In this document: one piece after another, positions 50,815 to 60,908 of the stretch
Layout of the letters: each line of letters starts with the position of its first letter
How positions within the stretch are numbered: position 1 is the first letter of the stretch
DNA from: Naumovozyma dairenensis CBS 421
Taxonomy: Eukaryota; Ascomycota; Saccharomycetes; Saccharomycetales; Saccharomycetaceae
Reading direction: 5' to 3'
DNA length: 64,000 bases
Assembly (NCBI RefSeq): GCF_000227115.2
Contig: NC_016480.1
Location: 248,001-312,000 of the forward strand
Program-made: the position numbers and the translations under genes
Notes under the pieces: model-generated
The model's input: the letters and a program-made list of their open reading frames with translations, nothing else
What the model was told of the DNA's origin: nothing
Databases searched by the model: none

Positions 50815-51288
50815 ATATTATAGTAACGTTTTGAGATGTGTTCCCTTTTTTTCTGTTTCACAATTTGTTTTTTTAACAGTTGGTTTGGCGTTTTCTATAG
50901 TGCTGTTTTTGAAAGATTTCATACTTTCTTTTCTGTCGCTTCTTGGTTTTTTTTTGAATGATTTTGATTTCATTTGAATGTGTGATGCGTGGGTGTTGGA
51001 TTATGTATAATAACGACACAATCATTTGGAATATACGAATACTTGTGTGTCTGTTAGCATCTACGTACATAGAAAAAAGGATATTTTTAATAATGTGCCA
51101 TATGTTTGTTACGCTAGATTACGTAAACGTTATGCGTTATGTGTGTGTGTGTTTGTTTTTTTATTTACGCATGCGAAATATAATATAATATATATAAAAA
51201 TGGGAAGAAGAGGGATAAATGTGATGATTCTTTTATTTTTTCTTTTGTCAGATGTAGCGATTACTGAATGTCACTTTTCTTCTTTTTG
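50815..51288. other. Intergenic region MCM1 / IOC4
   Basis: IOC4 promoter and MCM1 3' flank, 474 bp. A short GT run lies near 51140-51150. Plus-strand frames of up to 88 codons overlap one another and are not recognised. Confidence 0.6.
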
Positions 51289-52164
51289 TTAAAATTGATT
51301 CTGTTGTTGCTCGTCAAAGTATTGCTGATATACTGCGTTTTGTTCAGCATTCAAATATGGTGAATTAGTATTTGGGAAACCTTGACCGTGTTGATAATGA
51401 TGTGAAGTGGCAGGATTTCCCTGCTGTTGTTGTTGTTGTTGTCGTTGTTGCTGAATATGCTGTTGCTGTTGCTCTTGTTGTTGCTGTTGCGTTGTTGGTT
51501 GTAGTTGTTGTTGATTCTGGGTAGAAAATTGATTACCTAGCGTTCCAGATGATGACACAACGGAGGTCTGTCCTATAGTCATATTATTTGAATTGCCCTC
51601 TCTTTTCATTCCAACTTGTTGCATCTGAAGTGGGAGTTGCCCTGGAGGCACCATTGCATTAGTACTTCCGGCGATTGCTTGTTTCATACTATTTATCGCA
51701 TTCATACTATCCATTCCTATATTTGTCATACTACTTGTAGAATTATGTCTAGCGCTAGGATCTTGTTCAGTAATTGAAGAGCCTAATATTTCAGCCCCTT
51801 GGTTTGTAATATGGTCATTGTTGTCTTCCTCTTCACCTTCCTCCTCCTCCTCCTCTTCTTCTTCATCAGGTGCATTTAAACATGCTTGGATCAAATTTCT
51901 ACCTTCTTGTTGTGTGACAATCGGTTCAAATTTCGGTGTACTAAAAGTATATACCAATCCGGTTTCAGAGACAACCAGTAGAAGGACTTGTGTACCAGTT
52001 AATACGGACAATTCAAATGCCTTTTTCATGATCCCATGTTTTCTCTTGGAGAAAGTAACATGCCGTCTTGTTTTATTTTCGATGAATTTAATTTCAATTT
52101 TTCTCCTTTCTTTAGTAGACCCACTTTGTTGCGACCCTTCGGGAGTGTTTTCCACGTCTGACAT
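51289..52164 (-). CDS. MCM1: Mcm1, MADS-box transcription factor
   Basis: An essential SRF-type factor that binds P-boxes with partners (alpha1, alpha2, Ste12, Fkh2, Arg80/81) to control mating type, cell cycle and arginine genes. The MADS and SAM regions span about residues 19-99: RRKIEIKFIENKTRRHVTFS, KRKHGIMKKAFELSVLTGTQ, VLLLVVSETGLVYTFSTPKF. An acidic run of Glu (about residues 101-114) follows, as in yeast Mcm1, and the C-terminus is a Gln-rich activation-type tail (residues about 213-250). Directly downstream of ARG80 on the same strand, as in YMR042W-YMR043W. Confidence 0.97.
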   Translation of the reverse strand: MSDVENTPEGSQQSGSTKERRKIEIKFIENKTRRHVTFSKRKHGIMKKAFELSVLTGTQVLLLVVSETGLVYTFSTPKFEPIVTQQEGRNLIQACLNAPDEEEEEEEEEGEEEDNNDHITNQGAEILGSSITEQDPSARHNSTSSMTNIGMDSMNAINSMKQAIAGSTNAMVPPGQLPLQMQQVGMKREGNSNNMTIGQTSVVSSSGTLGNQFSTQNQQQLQPTTQQQQQEQQQQHIQQQRQQQQQQQGNPATSHHYQHGQGFPNTNSPYLNAEQNAVYQQYFDEQQQNQF

Positions 52165-53075
52165 AGTATTATATATATGCTTTTATGTGTGGGGGTTATG
52201 CCTTTTATTGTTTTTGTTTTAGTTACCGAGTATTCTTTTTGGCAGCCAAGCTCGAATAAAAACAAAACAGTGGAGATACAATAGTTGTAATGAGGGAACT
52301 AAGTCCGAGAAAACTTTTTTTCCTTGTCGCAATTCACTTATGGGGAAAAATCTGACACCTAAACCGAATTAAGAGTGAATAGGTCTGTCAATTGTTAATG
52401 ATGCTTAATGTGATCGAATATTATTTCCCTTTGTTATAGTCAATACGCAAAGGATCTCTGTAATATGCCCTTATGCCGATTGTTGTTGCTATGAAGGATT
52501 TCCTAGTTAGTTTGATGTTAGTAAGGAGTTACTTGTTCGGGAACTGTTTCCTGTTTGGTTATAAAAAATAATACAATACTGTGAGAGGGTGGCCAAAGTG
52601 TGTGAGGCAACATGGGTTACCCGGTAGGAGATCTGTTTCTTTATTTTTGTTTGTTTGTTTTGTTTGTTTGCTGCGCTGAGTGGACGGAGAACGACGGGCA
52701 GAAGACACCCGGTCCCACGGGAAGACTTGGCGTCTTTTTTTTCATTTTATTTCCGAATTCGCTGACACTCCGGAACCAGGCCCAATAAATAAAAAATGGC
52801 TGTGTCACAAATCATAATTGTAATACGAGGTTGGCGAGTTACAATAGGTACCTGCCGTTTTAGATGGTCTAGTATATAATCCCTTCACATGTAAAGTTGT
52901 ATAATATTATATTTATAGATATTTTTAATATAAATAAAATTTAACTGAAGACAACCATGTAATACGTCAGCTCACATGCAGATAGTATTTCCATAGCATT
53001 AAACTAATAAACATTTGTTCGAATCACAGTGGCTTGGAAGGGTAGGGTATATAATTTATTCTAAAGTTATCTTCT
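52165..53075. other. MCM1 promoter region
   Basis: A 911-bp spacer between ARG80 and MCM1 holding a Reb1-type site at 52617-52624. TTTG repeats lie near 52645-52670. No gene seen. Confidence 0.55.
52617..52624 (+). promoter_or_regulatory. Reb1-type site (TTACCCGG)
   Basis: Exact TTACCCG core about 450 bp upstream of the MCM1 start. Probably a nucleosome-displacing promoter element. Sequence match only. Confidence 0.5.
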
Positions 53076-53831
53076 CTAACTTTCAGGATTGGCGCGAGTT
53101 CCTTCATCATATTCCCAGTTATCAGGCGCTCCTAAACATTTTCGTATCAGGTTCTTCCCTTCATCATCTCGTATCACTGGTTCCAGTTTTGGTGTTGTAA
53201 AAGTATATACAAGCCCAGAGCTAGATAAGATTAACAATAGTACATTGGCACCAGTCAACACACTCAATTCATACGCTTTCTTCATAATACCATGTCGTCT
53301 TTTCGCAAATGTAACATGTCTTCGACTCTTATTCTCAATAAATGAGATTGGAATCTTTTGTTTAGAGGATGATGATCTAGGACTCTCAGGTACGCTTGGA
53401 GTTCTCGCATTCGTTAACGTGACCTTGTCAACTGACGTAGCTGGGACAGATGCAGAAGATTCTCGATATGATTCACTATCAATCGCGACATCCTCCTCAT
53501 CCTCATCTTCTTCCTCCTCGTCTTCCTCTTTCCCTCCCCCTTCTCCTTCATCTAATCCCCCTAAGTTACCGGACAGTTCCTCTTTATTGAGGCTAATATC
53601 TTCTTCATCTTCATCTTCGTAGTCATCCTCCTCATTTTCACCTTCAACAGGCTCATTTTGATTAACAAAAGATACTGCGTTTGTAACACTTTTAGTTGTA
53701 GTAGTAGCTGTGGCTGTTGCAGTACCGATCTGCTCCTTACTGATTGTATCAACAATTTTCATCTTCTTGGATTGATCATATTCATTGTCATTTCTTTCAT
53801 CTTCATTAAGTCCTCGTTTCTTTACTACCAT
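53076..53831 (-). CDS. ARG80: Arg80, MADS-box regulator of arginine genes
   Basis: A 251-residue MADS protein. The DNA-binding region is at the C-terminal side (about residues 161-240): KIPISFIENKSRRHVTFAKR, RHGIMKKAYELSVLTGANVL, LLILSSSGLVYTFTTPKLEP. Yeast Arg80 (177 residues) has the same layout, with a shorter N-terminal region. Here the first 150 residues are expanded and carry two long Asp/Glu runs. With Mcm1, Arg81 and Arg82 it represses arginine synthesis and induces catabolism. Tandem with MCM1, from which it probably arose by duplication. Confidence 0.94.
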   Translation of the reverse strand: MVVKKRGLNEDERNDNEYDQSKKMKIVDTISKEQIGTATATATTTTKSVTNAVSFVNQNEPVEGENEEDDYEDEDEEDISLNKEELSGNLGGLDEGEGGGKEEDEEEEDEDEEDVAIDSESYRESSASVPATSVDKVTLTNARTPSVPESPRSSSSKQKIPISFIENKSRRHVTFAKRRHGIMKKAYELSVLTGANVLLLILSSSGLVYTFTTPKLEPVIRDDEGKNLIRKCLGAPDNWEYDEGTRANPES

Positions 53832-55530
53832 TTTTTTGTGTTTTCCGCAGTTCCTTCTTTGAATCGAGAGATATATCCCTTGATTATTGTTCCAACAGTT
53901 ACTTACTTTTAGTTAATCACAAGTGATCAAATCTTCCATGTATAGGATAATCTTGTCTAACCTTATGAAGATTCTCACTCTCCTCCATAAGTCATGCGGA
54001 CATTCTAGGTACGGATGTAAGTATTTTTTTTCACTTAATATTACACACATAAAAGAATACTATTATACGTATATATAGAAATTAATTTAATAGTTCACTT
54101 CCATACATAAAACGTATGAGGTGACTTTGAAGAAGCATAATGAAAACCACTTGAAGTCCTAACATCCATTTACTTGGACCTAAAAGAAGATACAACGCAC
54201 AGTTATATCAATGCTGAATCCATCGAGTTGGTCTAGAAATATATGATCTGCAATTGACAAAAAAGAAGAAAAACAACAACTTCTAACTCCTTTAAAATAA
54301 GTACCTCAATCCATCCTCTGACGAGCAATACTGTATTTTTAAGTATTCAGCACTACAAGTTTAGTTCAACATTGGCCAAATGTGATTCAAGGATAAATAC
54401 CTCGCGAAATTTCGAAATAGATAAAGTAATACTCGAAGATGGAACCGAACAATTCAAATTCCTATTCTTTTCTTCTCTTTTGATGCAGCTCTTGGGTTTC
54501 TCGGCATTGTTTCGAATCCATCGCTATCCAACGTCATGCTTAATCTGCTTTTGATGTTTTCATTCGTGACCATATAATAATATTCCTGTTCAATATTAAC
54601 CTTTGACGTTTTAATCTCCGTGGCTTCGATAATTTAATCATTTTTTTCGAATAACTACATTGATGAAGCTATTGTTTTTAGTAATGACTCTAATAGTATA
54701 ACATGATGTGGGGATGGTCATGCTAAGAGGGAAGCAGAATGCAAACAATCAAGCTTTCTTGTCGAGAAGATTATAGGAATCATTAACCGTGACCCATTGA
54801 TCAAATCTAAGCGGAGGGTTCGATATGGGGACTGAACAATTCTTTTTGTTGATTCAGACTCAATTAATGATGAAACAAGACCGGTTGGCAGATTGATCAT
54901 CTTACTTGAGTTTATACTATTTCAGCATTTCTTTCCATCATAACCTAGTGAAATTATGCTCCGTAGTGAAACGAAGATTTATTTTTACGTGACAAGGTCG
55001 ACATAACAGCATCTCGTGCATCTATTCATTTACCCACTGTCGTATGCCCTTTATATAAATGCTACTTTTTCTACTAAAAATATATTTATATGTATTTTGA
55101 CCAATATACTTCATTTCAAAAATATTCTCTAATCCTTAATGAAACCATTGTTGTTTTTTTCCAGACACTCTGTTCCATATATATTCAATCAATAGATGTG
55201 ACATTATAGAAGACGCCGTCGTTTTACGGCTTTATACTCGTTGTATAGTTCATATTTTATACGCGGGCATATTTCTAAAAAAAAAAGGGTACGTACACGT
55301 AGAGAAGTTGACTATCAAAAAAACAGCTAATTACAAAGGATTTAGGGAACTGGGGAAATAAATATAAGACCATTTTTACCTCCAGAATATACCACCTACG
55401 TAGACTACATTCCACCCATCCGATATATAAAGTTCTATATAAATATATTTCTGTCAAAAGCGGAGGATACTTTTTTAATTGATTAAAGTGTAACTAACGA
55501 ACTAACAGATAAATACAAAAGAAATACACG
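53832..55530. other. Divergent intergenic region ARG80 / ARA2 (1.7 kb)
   Basis: The longest spacer outside the transposon zone. Only scattered short frames (54372-54554, 54718-54900) of no recognisable type. No tRNA, snoRNA or LTR was recognised. It holds both promoters. Confidence 0.5.
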
Positions 55531-56532
55531 ATGGTATTCCCACCACCACTAATTGTCGGAGGAGGCACTTTCAGTGAACAATACAATTCTGATCCAGAAT
55601 CTCTTCCAATTAGTGAAATACTCAGATATGCATTCACTAATGGAGTTAATGCCATTGATACTTCACCATATTATGGTGATAGTGAGATCTTAATTGGTAA
55701 AGCGTTAAAAGAGTTAAGTGATGAATTTCCAAGAGAATCATATTCGATATGTACTAAAGTGGGTAGAATCAGTTTAGATAGTTTTGATTATTCTAAAGAG
55801 CATGTTGAATTTAGTGTAAGGAGATCATGTGAACGGTTAAATACTACATACTTGGATTTAGTTTATTTACATGATGTTGAATTTGTTCCATTGGAAGATA
55901 CGTTGATTGCCCTGAGAGAATTGAGAAGATTGAAAGATATTGGTCTTATTAAAAGGTTTGGGTTATCTGGATACCCCGTGCATTATCTTTATGAGGTGAC
56001 AAGGAAATGTGCTACAGAATATGTGGATGATATTGGTCCGTTGGATGCAATTTTATCTTATTGTAATTTGAATTTACAAAATGTTGTGCTGGATAATTAT
56101 TATGATAAATTGAAGAATGAATGTAAGATTGGGATTATTAGTAATGCTTCCATATTAAGTATGTCATTATTAAGGGAGCAAGAAACAGTGGCGTTCCATC
56201 CATGTTCTAAAGAATTAAGGGATTGTGCTGATAAGGCTGCTGATCATTGTCAAAGTAAAGGTATGAAGTTATCAGATTTAGCTACCAGATACGCTGTTTC
56301 TAAATGGATAGGTAAAGGTCCTACTGTTATCGGTGTAAGTTCAGTGGAAGAGATGGCGACTGCAATTAGAAACTATAAGAAAATTGAGGAAAGGTTACCA
56401 AATAATAAATTAACTGACGAGGAAACTGAGATGGTTAAAGAGATTCAAGAAAGTATTTTTGGATCTCACTTCAATGAAACGTGGAGTTCTGGTCTCATTT
56501 CTGGATCAGATACACACAAACCATCTGTCTGA
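55531..56532 (+). CDS. ARA2: NAD-dependent D-arabinose dehydrogenase Ara2
   Basis: A 333-residue aldo-keto reductase (yeast Ara2 335) that oxidises D-arabinose to the lactone in D-erythroascorbate synthesis, using NAD+. The catalytic tetrad is visible: Asp 43 and Tyr 48 in AIDTSPYYGDSE, Lys 76 in ICTKVGRI and His 114 in VYLHDVEF. ISNASILSMSLLRE and the late GPTVIGVSSVEEM segment fit the AKR cofactor end. Divergent from ARG80, as YMR041C is from YMR042W. Confidence 0.95.
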   Translation: MVFPPPLIVGGGTFSEQYNSDPESLPISEILRYAFTNGVNAIDTSPYYGDSEILIGKALKELSDEFPRESYSICTKVGRISLDSFDYSKEHVEFSVRRSCERLNTTYLDLVYLHDVEFVPLEDTLIALRELRRLKDIGLIKRFGLSGYPVHYLYEVTRKCATEYVDDIGPLDAILSYCNLNLQNVVLDNYYDKLKNECKIGIISNASILSMSLLREQETVAFHPCSKELRDCADKAADHCQSKGMKLSDLATRYAVSKWIGKGPTVIGVSSVEEMATAIRNYKKIEERLPNNKLTDEETEMVKEIQESIFGSHFNETWSSGLISGSDTHKPSV

Positions 56533-56618
56533 TAAATTTTATCAACTAGCTAATCTTGTATATACGTATATGTGAATATGAATAGAAATATAATATTGCT
56601 ATATATTATATATGAGAT

Positions 56619-57158
56619 TTATGAGAAAGAAGTGCTGGCGGTTTTCAATTTTGCCACTTGTAATTTCAAATCCCTTAAATTTTGTTCCTTTTCATGCTTC
56701 AGTTTAATAAGGTCATCAATACGAGATTTTGCTATATATTCAATATTTCCTAATTCTCTCATATGCATATCATCATGAACTTTCACTAATTTCCCAAGTA
56801 TAGTCATCACGGTCGCAATACAAACCCCAAAATATAATATGAACCCAGACAAGTACATATTTCTTTGATGATAAGCTCTAGAAGCTAGAGCATGTATTGG
56901 AGTGACATTTTGACCAGATACATCATCTTGATAGGTAAGGACATGAACCATTGACCTTTTCCTTGAATCATAAAATAAGAATGATACCAAGAGACCAAAT
57001 ATGGAGGAAATTGTTCTGACTTGCATGGATTTAGTTGCTCTTTCAAAAAGGCTGAAAAAAAGTCTTCGTATGGAGAATGGTAATGGTAAGACGAGTATGA
57101 ATAGGATAGTCATTTCCATAATAAGGGAGAAGAAAATAATTAATAGGTAGATACTCAT
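56619..57158 (-). CDS. YET2: BAP31-like ER membrane protein (Yet1/Yet2)
   Basis: A 179-residue ER protein of the B-cell receptor-associated 31-like family. It has three N-terminal hydrophobic spans (residues about 3-26 LIIFFSLIMEMTILFILVLP, 47-63 TISSIFGLLVSFLFYD, and 99-120 LSGFILYFGVCIATVMTILG). A coiled C-terminal tail (IDDLIKLKHEKEQNLRDLKL) follows. Yeast paralogues Yet1 and Yet2 are of this form; Yet1 pairs with Yet3 near the translocon. Position between ARA2 and SUB1 matches YET2 (YMR040W), but sequence alone cannot exclude YET1. Converges on ARA2 with only 86 bp between stops. Confidence 0.88.
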   Translation of the reverse strand: MSIYLLIIFFSLIMEMTILFILVLPLPFSIRRLFFSLFERATKSMQVRTISSIFGLLVSFLFYDSRKRSMVHVLTYQDDVSGQNVTPIHALASRAYHQRNMYLSGFILYFGVCIATVMTILGKLVKVHDDMHMRELGNIEYIAKSRIDDLIKLKHEKEQNLRDLKLQVAKLKTASTSFS

Positions 57159-58053
57159 TTTGTTGGCTCTTTATTTCTCAAAAATTGTTTGGTAGTTTTG
57201 AAACAGCTGGACTAGAGTAGTTTAATCTGATAGTACCAAAAATTTGATGTAAATATATATTTTCACACTTGAACAATGAAAGCTGTTTCTATTCTTGCTC
57301 ATGTACCAGTCCAGATATCTACACTTTTATATATCAATATATATAGATATATATCGCCCTAATGGAATGGATACCTCCTTCCCAGATGACAGCTGCCGGA
57401 TAGCGGAAAAGGAAACGGAAACGGATGCGGCTGTTTGTTTTGGAGACGGCGCGGCGGGGAAAATCTGAATTTTTTTCGAAAAAATAAAAATGAAAAAAAT
57501 TAACTTCTTTGAAACTTCGTTTCCTTCATTCCTTCATTCCTTCACATACACACACTCACACACTCACACACTCACACACTCACACACTCACACACTCACA
57601 CACTCACTCACTCACTCACTCACTCACTCAGTCGTTATTGTGTATGTTTGAAATTTTATGAAATTTTTCACTTCCACCTGTTCTGGTGGATCAATCAAAA
57701 TTATGATTTATTATTACCAGATTCGAAGGGTTTTTCTTCTCTTGTCTTCTCTCCCTCAGGGACGTTTTCGTACTATATAATGAGAGTGGTTAGATTGGGA
57801 ACATACGTTACAGATAAGGTTTCCATCAAGATCTTAATCTAAATAGATTCCAATTCCCTTCCTTAACTTCTCTATGTATTATTTAACCATCTAATTTATT
57901 TTATTCACTAGCTTTCCTTTTACATAACATACCGTAGATAGACTGACTGACTGATTGATTCTGCTTCAAATTTAATTGATTAGACAACTAGTAGATTACC
58001 TGATTCATAAAACACTAACGATATACCAGTATATTAAATAACCACAACTCCAC
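57159..58053. other. Divergent promoter YET2 / SUB1 with microsatellite
   Basis: Contains an 8-bp tandem repeat (57545-57630), a GC-richer patch near 57410-57465 and the promoters of both genes. A 64-codon plus-strand frame at 57648-57842 is not recognised. Confidence 0.55.
57545..57630. repeat. Tandem repeat CACACACT, ending in CACT units
   Basis: Roughly seven 8-bp CACACACT units followed by about seven 4-bp CACT units. It lies about 420 bp upstream of the SUB1 ATG. It is prone to length change by slippage. Confidence 0.9.
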
Positions 58054-58953
58054 ATGTCATACTATAACAGATATAGAAACAAGAGAAGACAAGATGGATC
58101 TCAAGGGAGCGGGCCCAACAATGGCAATAATATGCCAGGTGGGAATGGTCCACCAACTGGTGCAAGTGATGCTATATTTGATCTTGGTAAAAATAAACGT
58201 GTTACGGTAAGACAATTTAGAAATATTAATTTGATTGATATTAGGGAATATTATTTGGATTCTTCAAGTGGTGAAATGAAACCAGGGAAGAAGGGGATCT
58301 CTTTGACTGAAGATTTATATGATGAATTGTTGAAACATAGATTGAATATAGATGAGGCTTTGAGAAGGTTTGGCTCTAAAAGACCAAGAACTAAAACTGT
58401 TAGGGTGTTGTCTGATGATGAAGATGAGGAGGATAATGATAATAACGCCAGTAATAATAATACTGCTAATGTTGATAGTAAAACCAATGAACAAAAGGAT
58501 GGAAGTAAAGAAAAACAAACTAAAGACGGTGATAGTAAGGATCGAAAGAGGGAAAAGAATAAAGATAGTAATAAAAATAAATATGAAGATTATTCAGATT
58601 CTGAACCAAAGGCAAAGAGGAAGAAACCTGCTCCACCTACTTTGTTACCTCATGAAGAAAATAGAGAAAATGCTAAACGTGAAGCCAACGCTACTTTAAT
58701 TACCCCAGGTGTTGGTAAAGCCGCAGCATTACTCGAAAGTAACAAGAAAGCTGAAGAAGCTGAAACAAATGCAGCTGCTGCATTGAAGGAAGAATCAGAA
58801 AAACAAGTTGTAGTTGAGAAAGAGAACTTAACACCTATAAATATTAATGACGCAGCAATTGCTGCCAGTGGCGATTCAAGTGACGAAGAATTCGCTCAAA
58901 GCTTAGAAGCAGAAATGAATAGAGCCGATGATGATATTAGTGAAGAAGAATGA
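58054..58953 (+). CDS. SUB1: Sub1, PC4-type transcription coactivator
   Basis: A 299-residue protein (yeast Sub1 292). The ssDNA-binding PC4 domain lies at about residues 38-105: DAIFDLGKNKRVTVRQFRNI, LIDIREYYLDSSSGEMKPGK, KGISLTEDLYDELLKH. The remaining two thirds are charged, rich in Lys, Asp, Glu and Asn, ending with acidic DDDISEEE. Sub1 acts in Pol II and Pol III initiation, elongation and 3'-end choice. Same orientation and order as YMR039C-YMR038C relative to CCS1. Confidence 0.96.
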   Translation: MSYYNRYRNKRRQDGSQGSGPNNGNNMPGGNGPPTGASDAIFDLGKNKRVTVRQFRNINLIDIREYYLDSSSGEMKPGKKGISLTEDLYDELLKHRLNIDEALRRFGSKRPRTKTVRVLSDDEDEEDNDNNASNNNTANVDSKTNEQKDGSKEKQTKDGDSKDRKREKNKDSNKNKYEDYSDSEPKAKRKKPAPPTLLPHEENRENAKREANATLITPGVGKAAALLESNKKAEEAETNAAAALKEESEKQVVVEKENLTPININDAAIAASGDSSDEEFAQSLEAEMNRADDDISEEE

Positions 58954-59443
58954 TTAACAATATCCTCTAGCATGGCTTGTGTAACAGCCTCACTTGCCGA
59001 CGCATATTATTATATTCTCGCACGCAGCTTTATACGCTATATAAAATTTTATACCAAGAGTACATTAAAATATATTTAAAAAACACCATCACTCCAATGA
59101 TATTTTCTCCTCCATCGATCTATATAATAGTTCGTTATGAGCTGCCACCTCGCAGATTGGTTTCTTGTAATGATGCTGAGTCAGGCCAAATGTGTACCTT
59201 TATGTTCGGGCCAGATAGGCAAAACTATGACAATGCCGTTATATATTTGGTGAAAAATTATATAAAAAGGGATTATTGATTATCGTACAGTATACTTGGC
59301 ACCGGTTCTGAAGAATGCCTCGCTGTCAAATATAACAACAATTCATAAGATCAACTCCATTCGAAACTGAACTGAACTGAACTGAAAAACATCTGATATA
59401 TTTTTCTTGTACAAGCGAATAACAAAGATTTCTTTAACGCAAA
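58954..59443. other. Intergenic region SUB1 / CCS1
   Basis: A 490-bp spacer. An open frame of 100 codons (58977-59279) lacks an early ATG and is not recognised. A GAACT direct repeat lies at about 59366-59384. Confidence 0.55.
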
Positions 59444-60232
59444 ATGACTGCCCCTACTGCTCCTAAAACGAATCTCACACCAGATTCTAATGATGATTAC
59501 TTTGAAGCTACATATGCAATTCCAATGCATTGTGAAAACTGTTCTAATGATATCAAAAAATGCTTGATTGAACACATTCCTCAAAGTGAAAAAGTCAAAG
59601 ATATCAAATTCAATTTGGAAGAACAAATAATGGCTCTTAACAGTGCTATTGCACCATCTGTCGTTATCAAGACATTGAGAAGTTGTGGTTATGATGCTAT
59701 CGTTAGAGGTGCAGGAAATAAACCTAACATGGCTGCTGTATCCATCATGGAAATCTTCAAGAAATATAAAGATGATACTTTATTGAAATCTCCAGTGAGA
59801 GGCCTAGTTAGGATCGTCCAAGTTAGCGATAACAAAACATTGTTTGATTTTAATGTTAACGGCGTTCCAAGACCTGGCAAATATTTTGCTACTCTTCGCG
59901 AATGTGGTGACCTTTCCAATGGTGTTGAAAGTACTGGTAAAGTGATGAAGAAATTTGAAGAACCTATTGAATGTAAGGAACAAAGCGATTTGGATCCTAA
60001 GTTGTTCAGCGGTCAATTGTTCTTAAGTAGTCCAATACAAGTTTGGGAATTAATTGGTCGTAGTATCGTTATTTCAAAAGAAAAGGAAAATGAAATGGAA
60101 GAACCTTATGAAATGTGTGGAATCGTGGCTAGAAGTGCTGGTATTTGGGAAAACAATAAGAAAGTTTGTGCTTGTTCCGGTAAGACTATATGGGAAGAAA
60201 GAAAAGATGCCTTAGCAAATAATATCAGGTAA
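59444..60232 (+). CDS. CCS1: Copper chaperone for superoxide dismutase Ccs1
   Basis: A 262-residue protein (yeast Ccs1 249) that delivers copper to Sod1 and forms its disulfide, in cytosol and mitochondrial intermembrane space. Domain I is Atx1-like with AIPMHCENC (Cys 30 and 33). The central domain resembles Sod1 (VRGLVRIVQVS, GVPRPGKYFATLRECGDLSN). Domain III carries the essential CxC, Cys 242 and 244, in KVCACSGKTIWEERKDA. The N-terminus before domain I is about 13 residues longer than in yeast. Confidence 0.97.
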   Translation: MTAPTAPKTNLTPDSNDDYFEATYAIPMHCENCSNDIKKCLIEHIPQSEKVKDIKFNLEEQIMALNSAIAPSVVIKTLRSCGYDAIVRGAGNKPNMAAVSIMEIFKKYKDDTLLKSPVRGLVRIVQVSDNKTLFDFNVNGVPRPGKYFATLRECGDLSNGVESTGKVMKKFEEPIECKEQSDLDPKLFSGQLFLSSPIQVWELIGRSIVISKEKENEMEEPYEMCGIVARSAGIWENNKKVCACSGKTIWEERKDALANNIR

Positions 60233-60838
60233 AAAACTTATTCCGTTTACTTATCATGGGCAAACGGTACATACAGAAATACTATCTAACTTTTATAGAC
60301 GCCTCCATCATTTTTTATTTATTTACGATCATAGTTTATATTAATATGATTTATTAAGAGGTTTAGAGGAGGCTATTACTTATCGTAATAATAAGATATT
60401 GTCTATCGTTATATATGTTACTTCAGAGTTACATTCTTGTATACTCATTCCATACATTTCATAAACAGAATTCGCGTCAATACGGTTTGAAACCGCGGAA
60501 TAATAATAACAAAAAGTTGAGTAATTTGGAATTCCGATCTTAAATAATACTTCACACAAGCAACCAAGCATCAACTCCAACTAACGATTATATCCATAAC
60601 TTAAGGTCTAGAAACAAATATTAAGATACTTACATTCAGACTTGCCCTTTAGTTTAGTATAAATTCGCTTTTTTTTTGCCATCTGCTGCCATATAACGTC
60701 CCAATACAGCCGGTGGCACAACAAGAACCGTTATAACAGATTTGATAAACAAATTAAACTGAACATACCCAAAAAGTCTTTAGTATAATACTATCAAAAG
60801 AACAAAATATACCATTGCAAGAAGATTTTTCAAGAGAA

Positions 60839-60880
<42 letters not shown>

Positions 60881-60908
60881 TTAGTTCCCATAACTAAGAA
60901 CGATATAA
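60233..60908. other. MSN2 upstream region
   Basis: A 676-bp spacer with the MSN2 promoter and leader. A CA dinucleotide repeat ends 29 bp before the ATG. No RNA gene or further coding frame recognised. Confidence 0.55.
60839..60879. repeat. CA dinucleotide repeat
   Basis: About 20 CA units ending 29 bp before the MSN2 ATG, so it is probably in the 5' leader of the transcript or at the start site. Confidence 0.95.

Noticed and set aside
58977..59279. 100-codon frame between SUB1 and CCS1
   Set aside because: No ATG near its start and no recognisable domain; it lies in the 3' and promoter regions of the neighbours.
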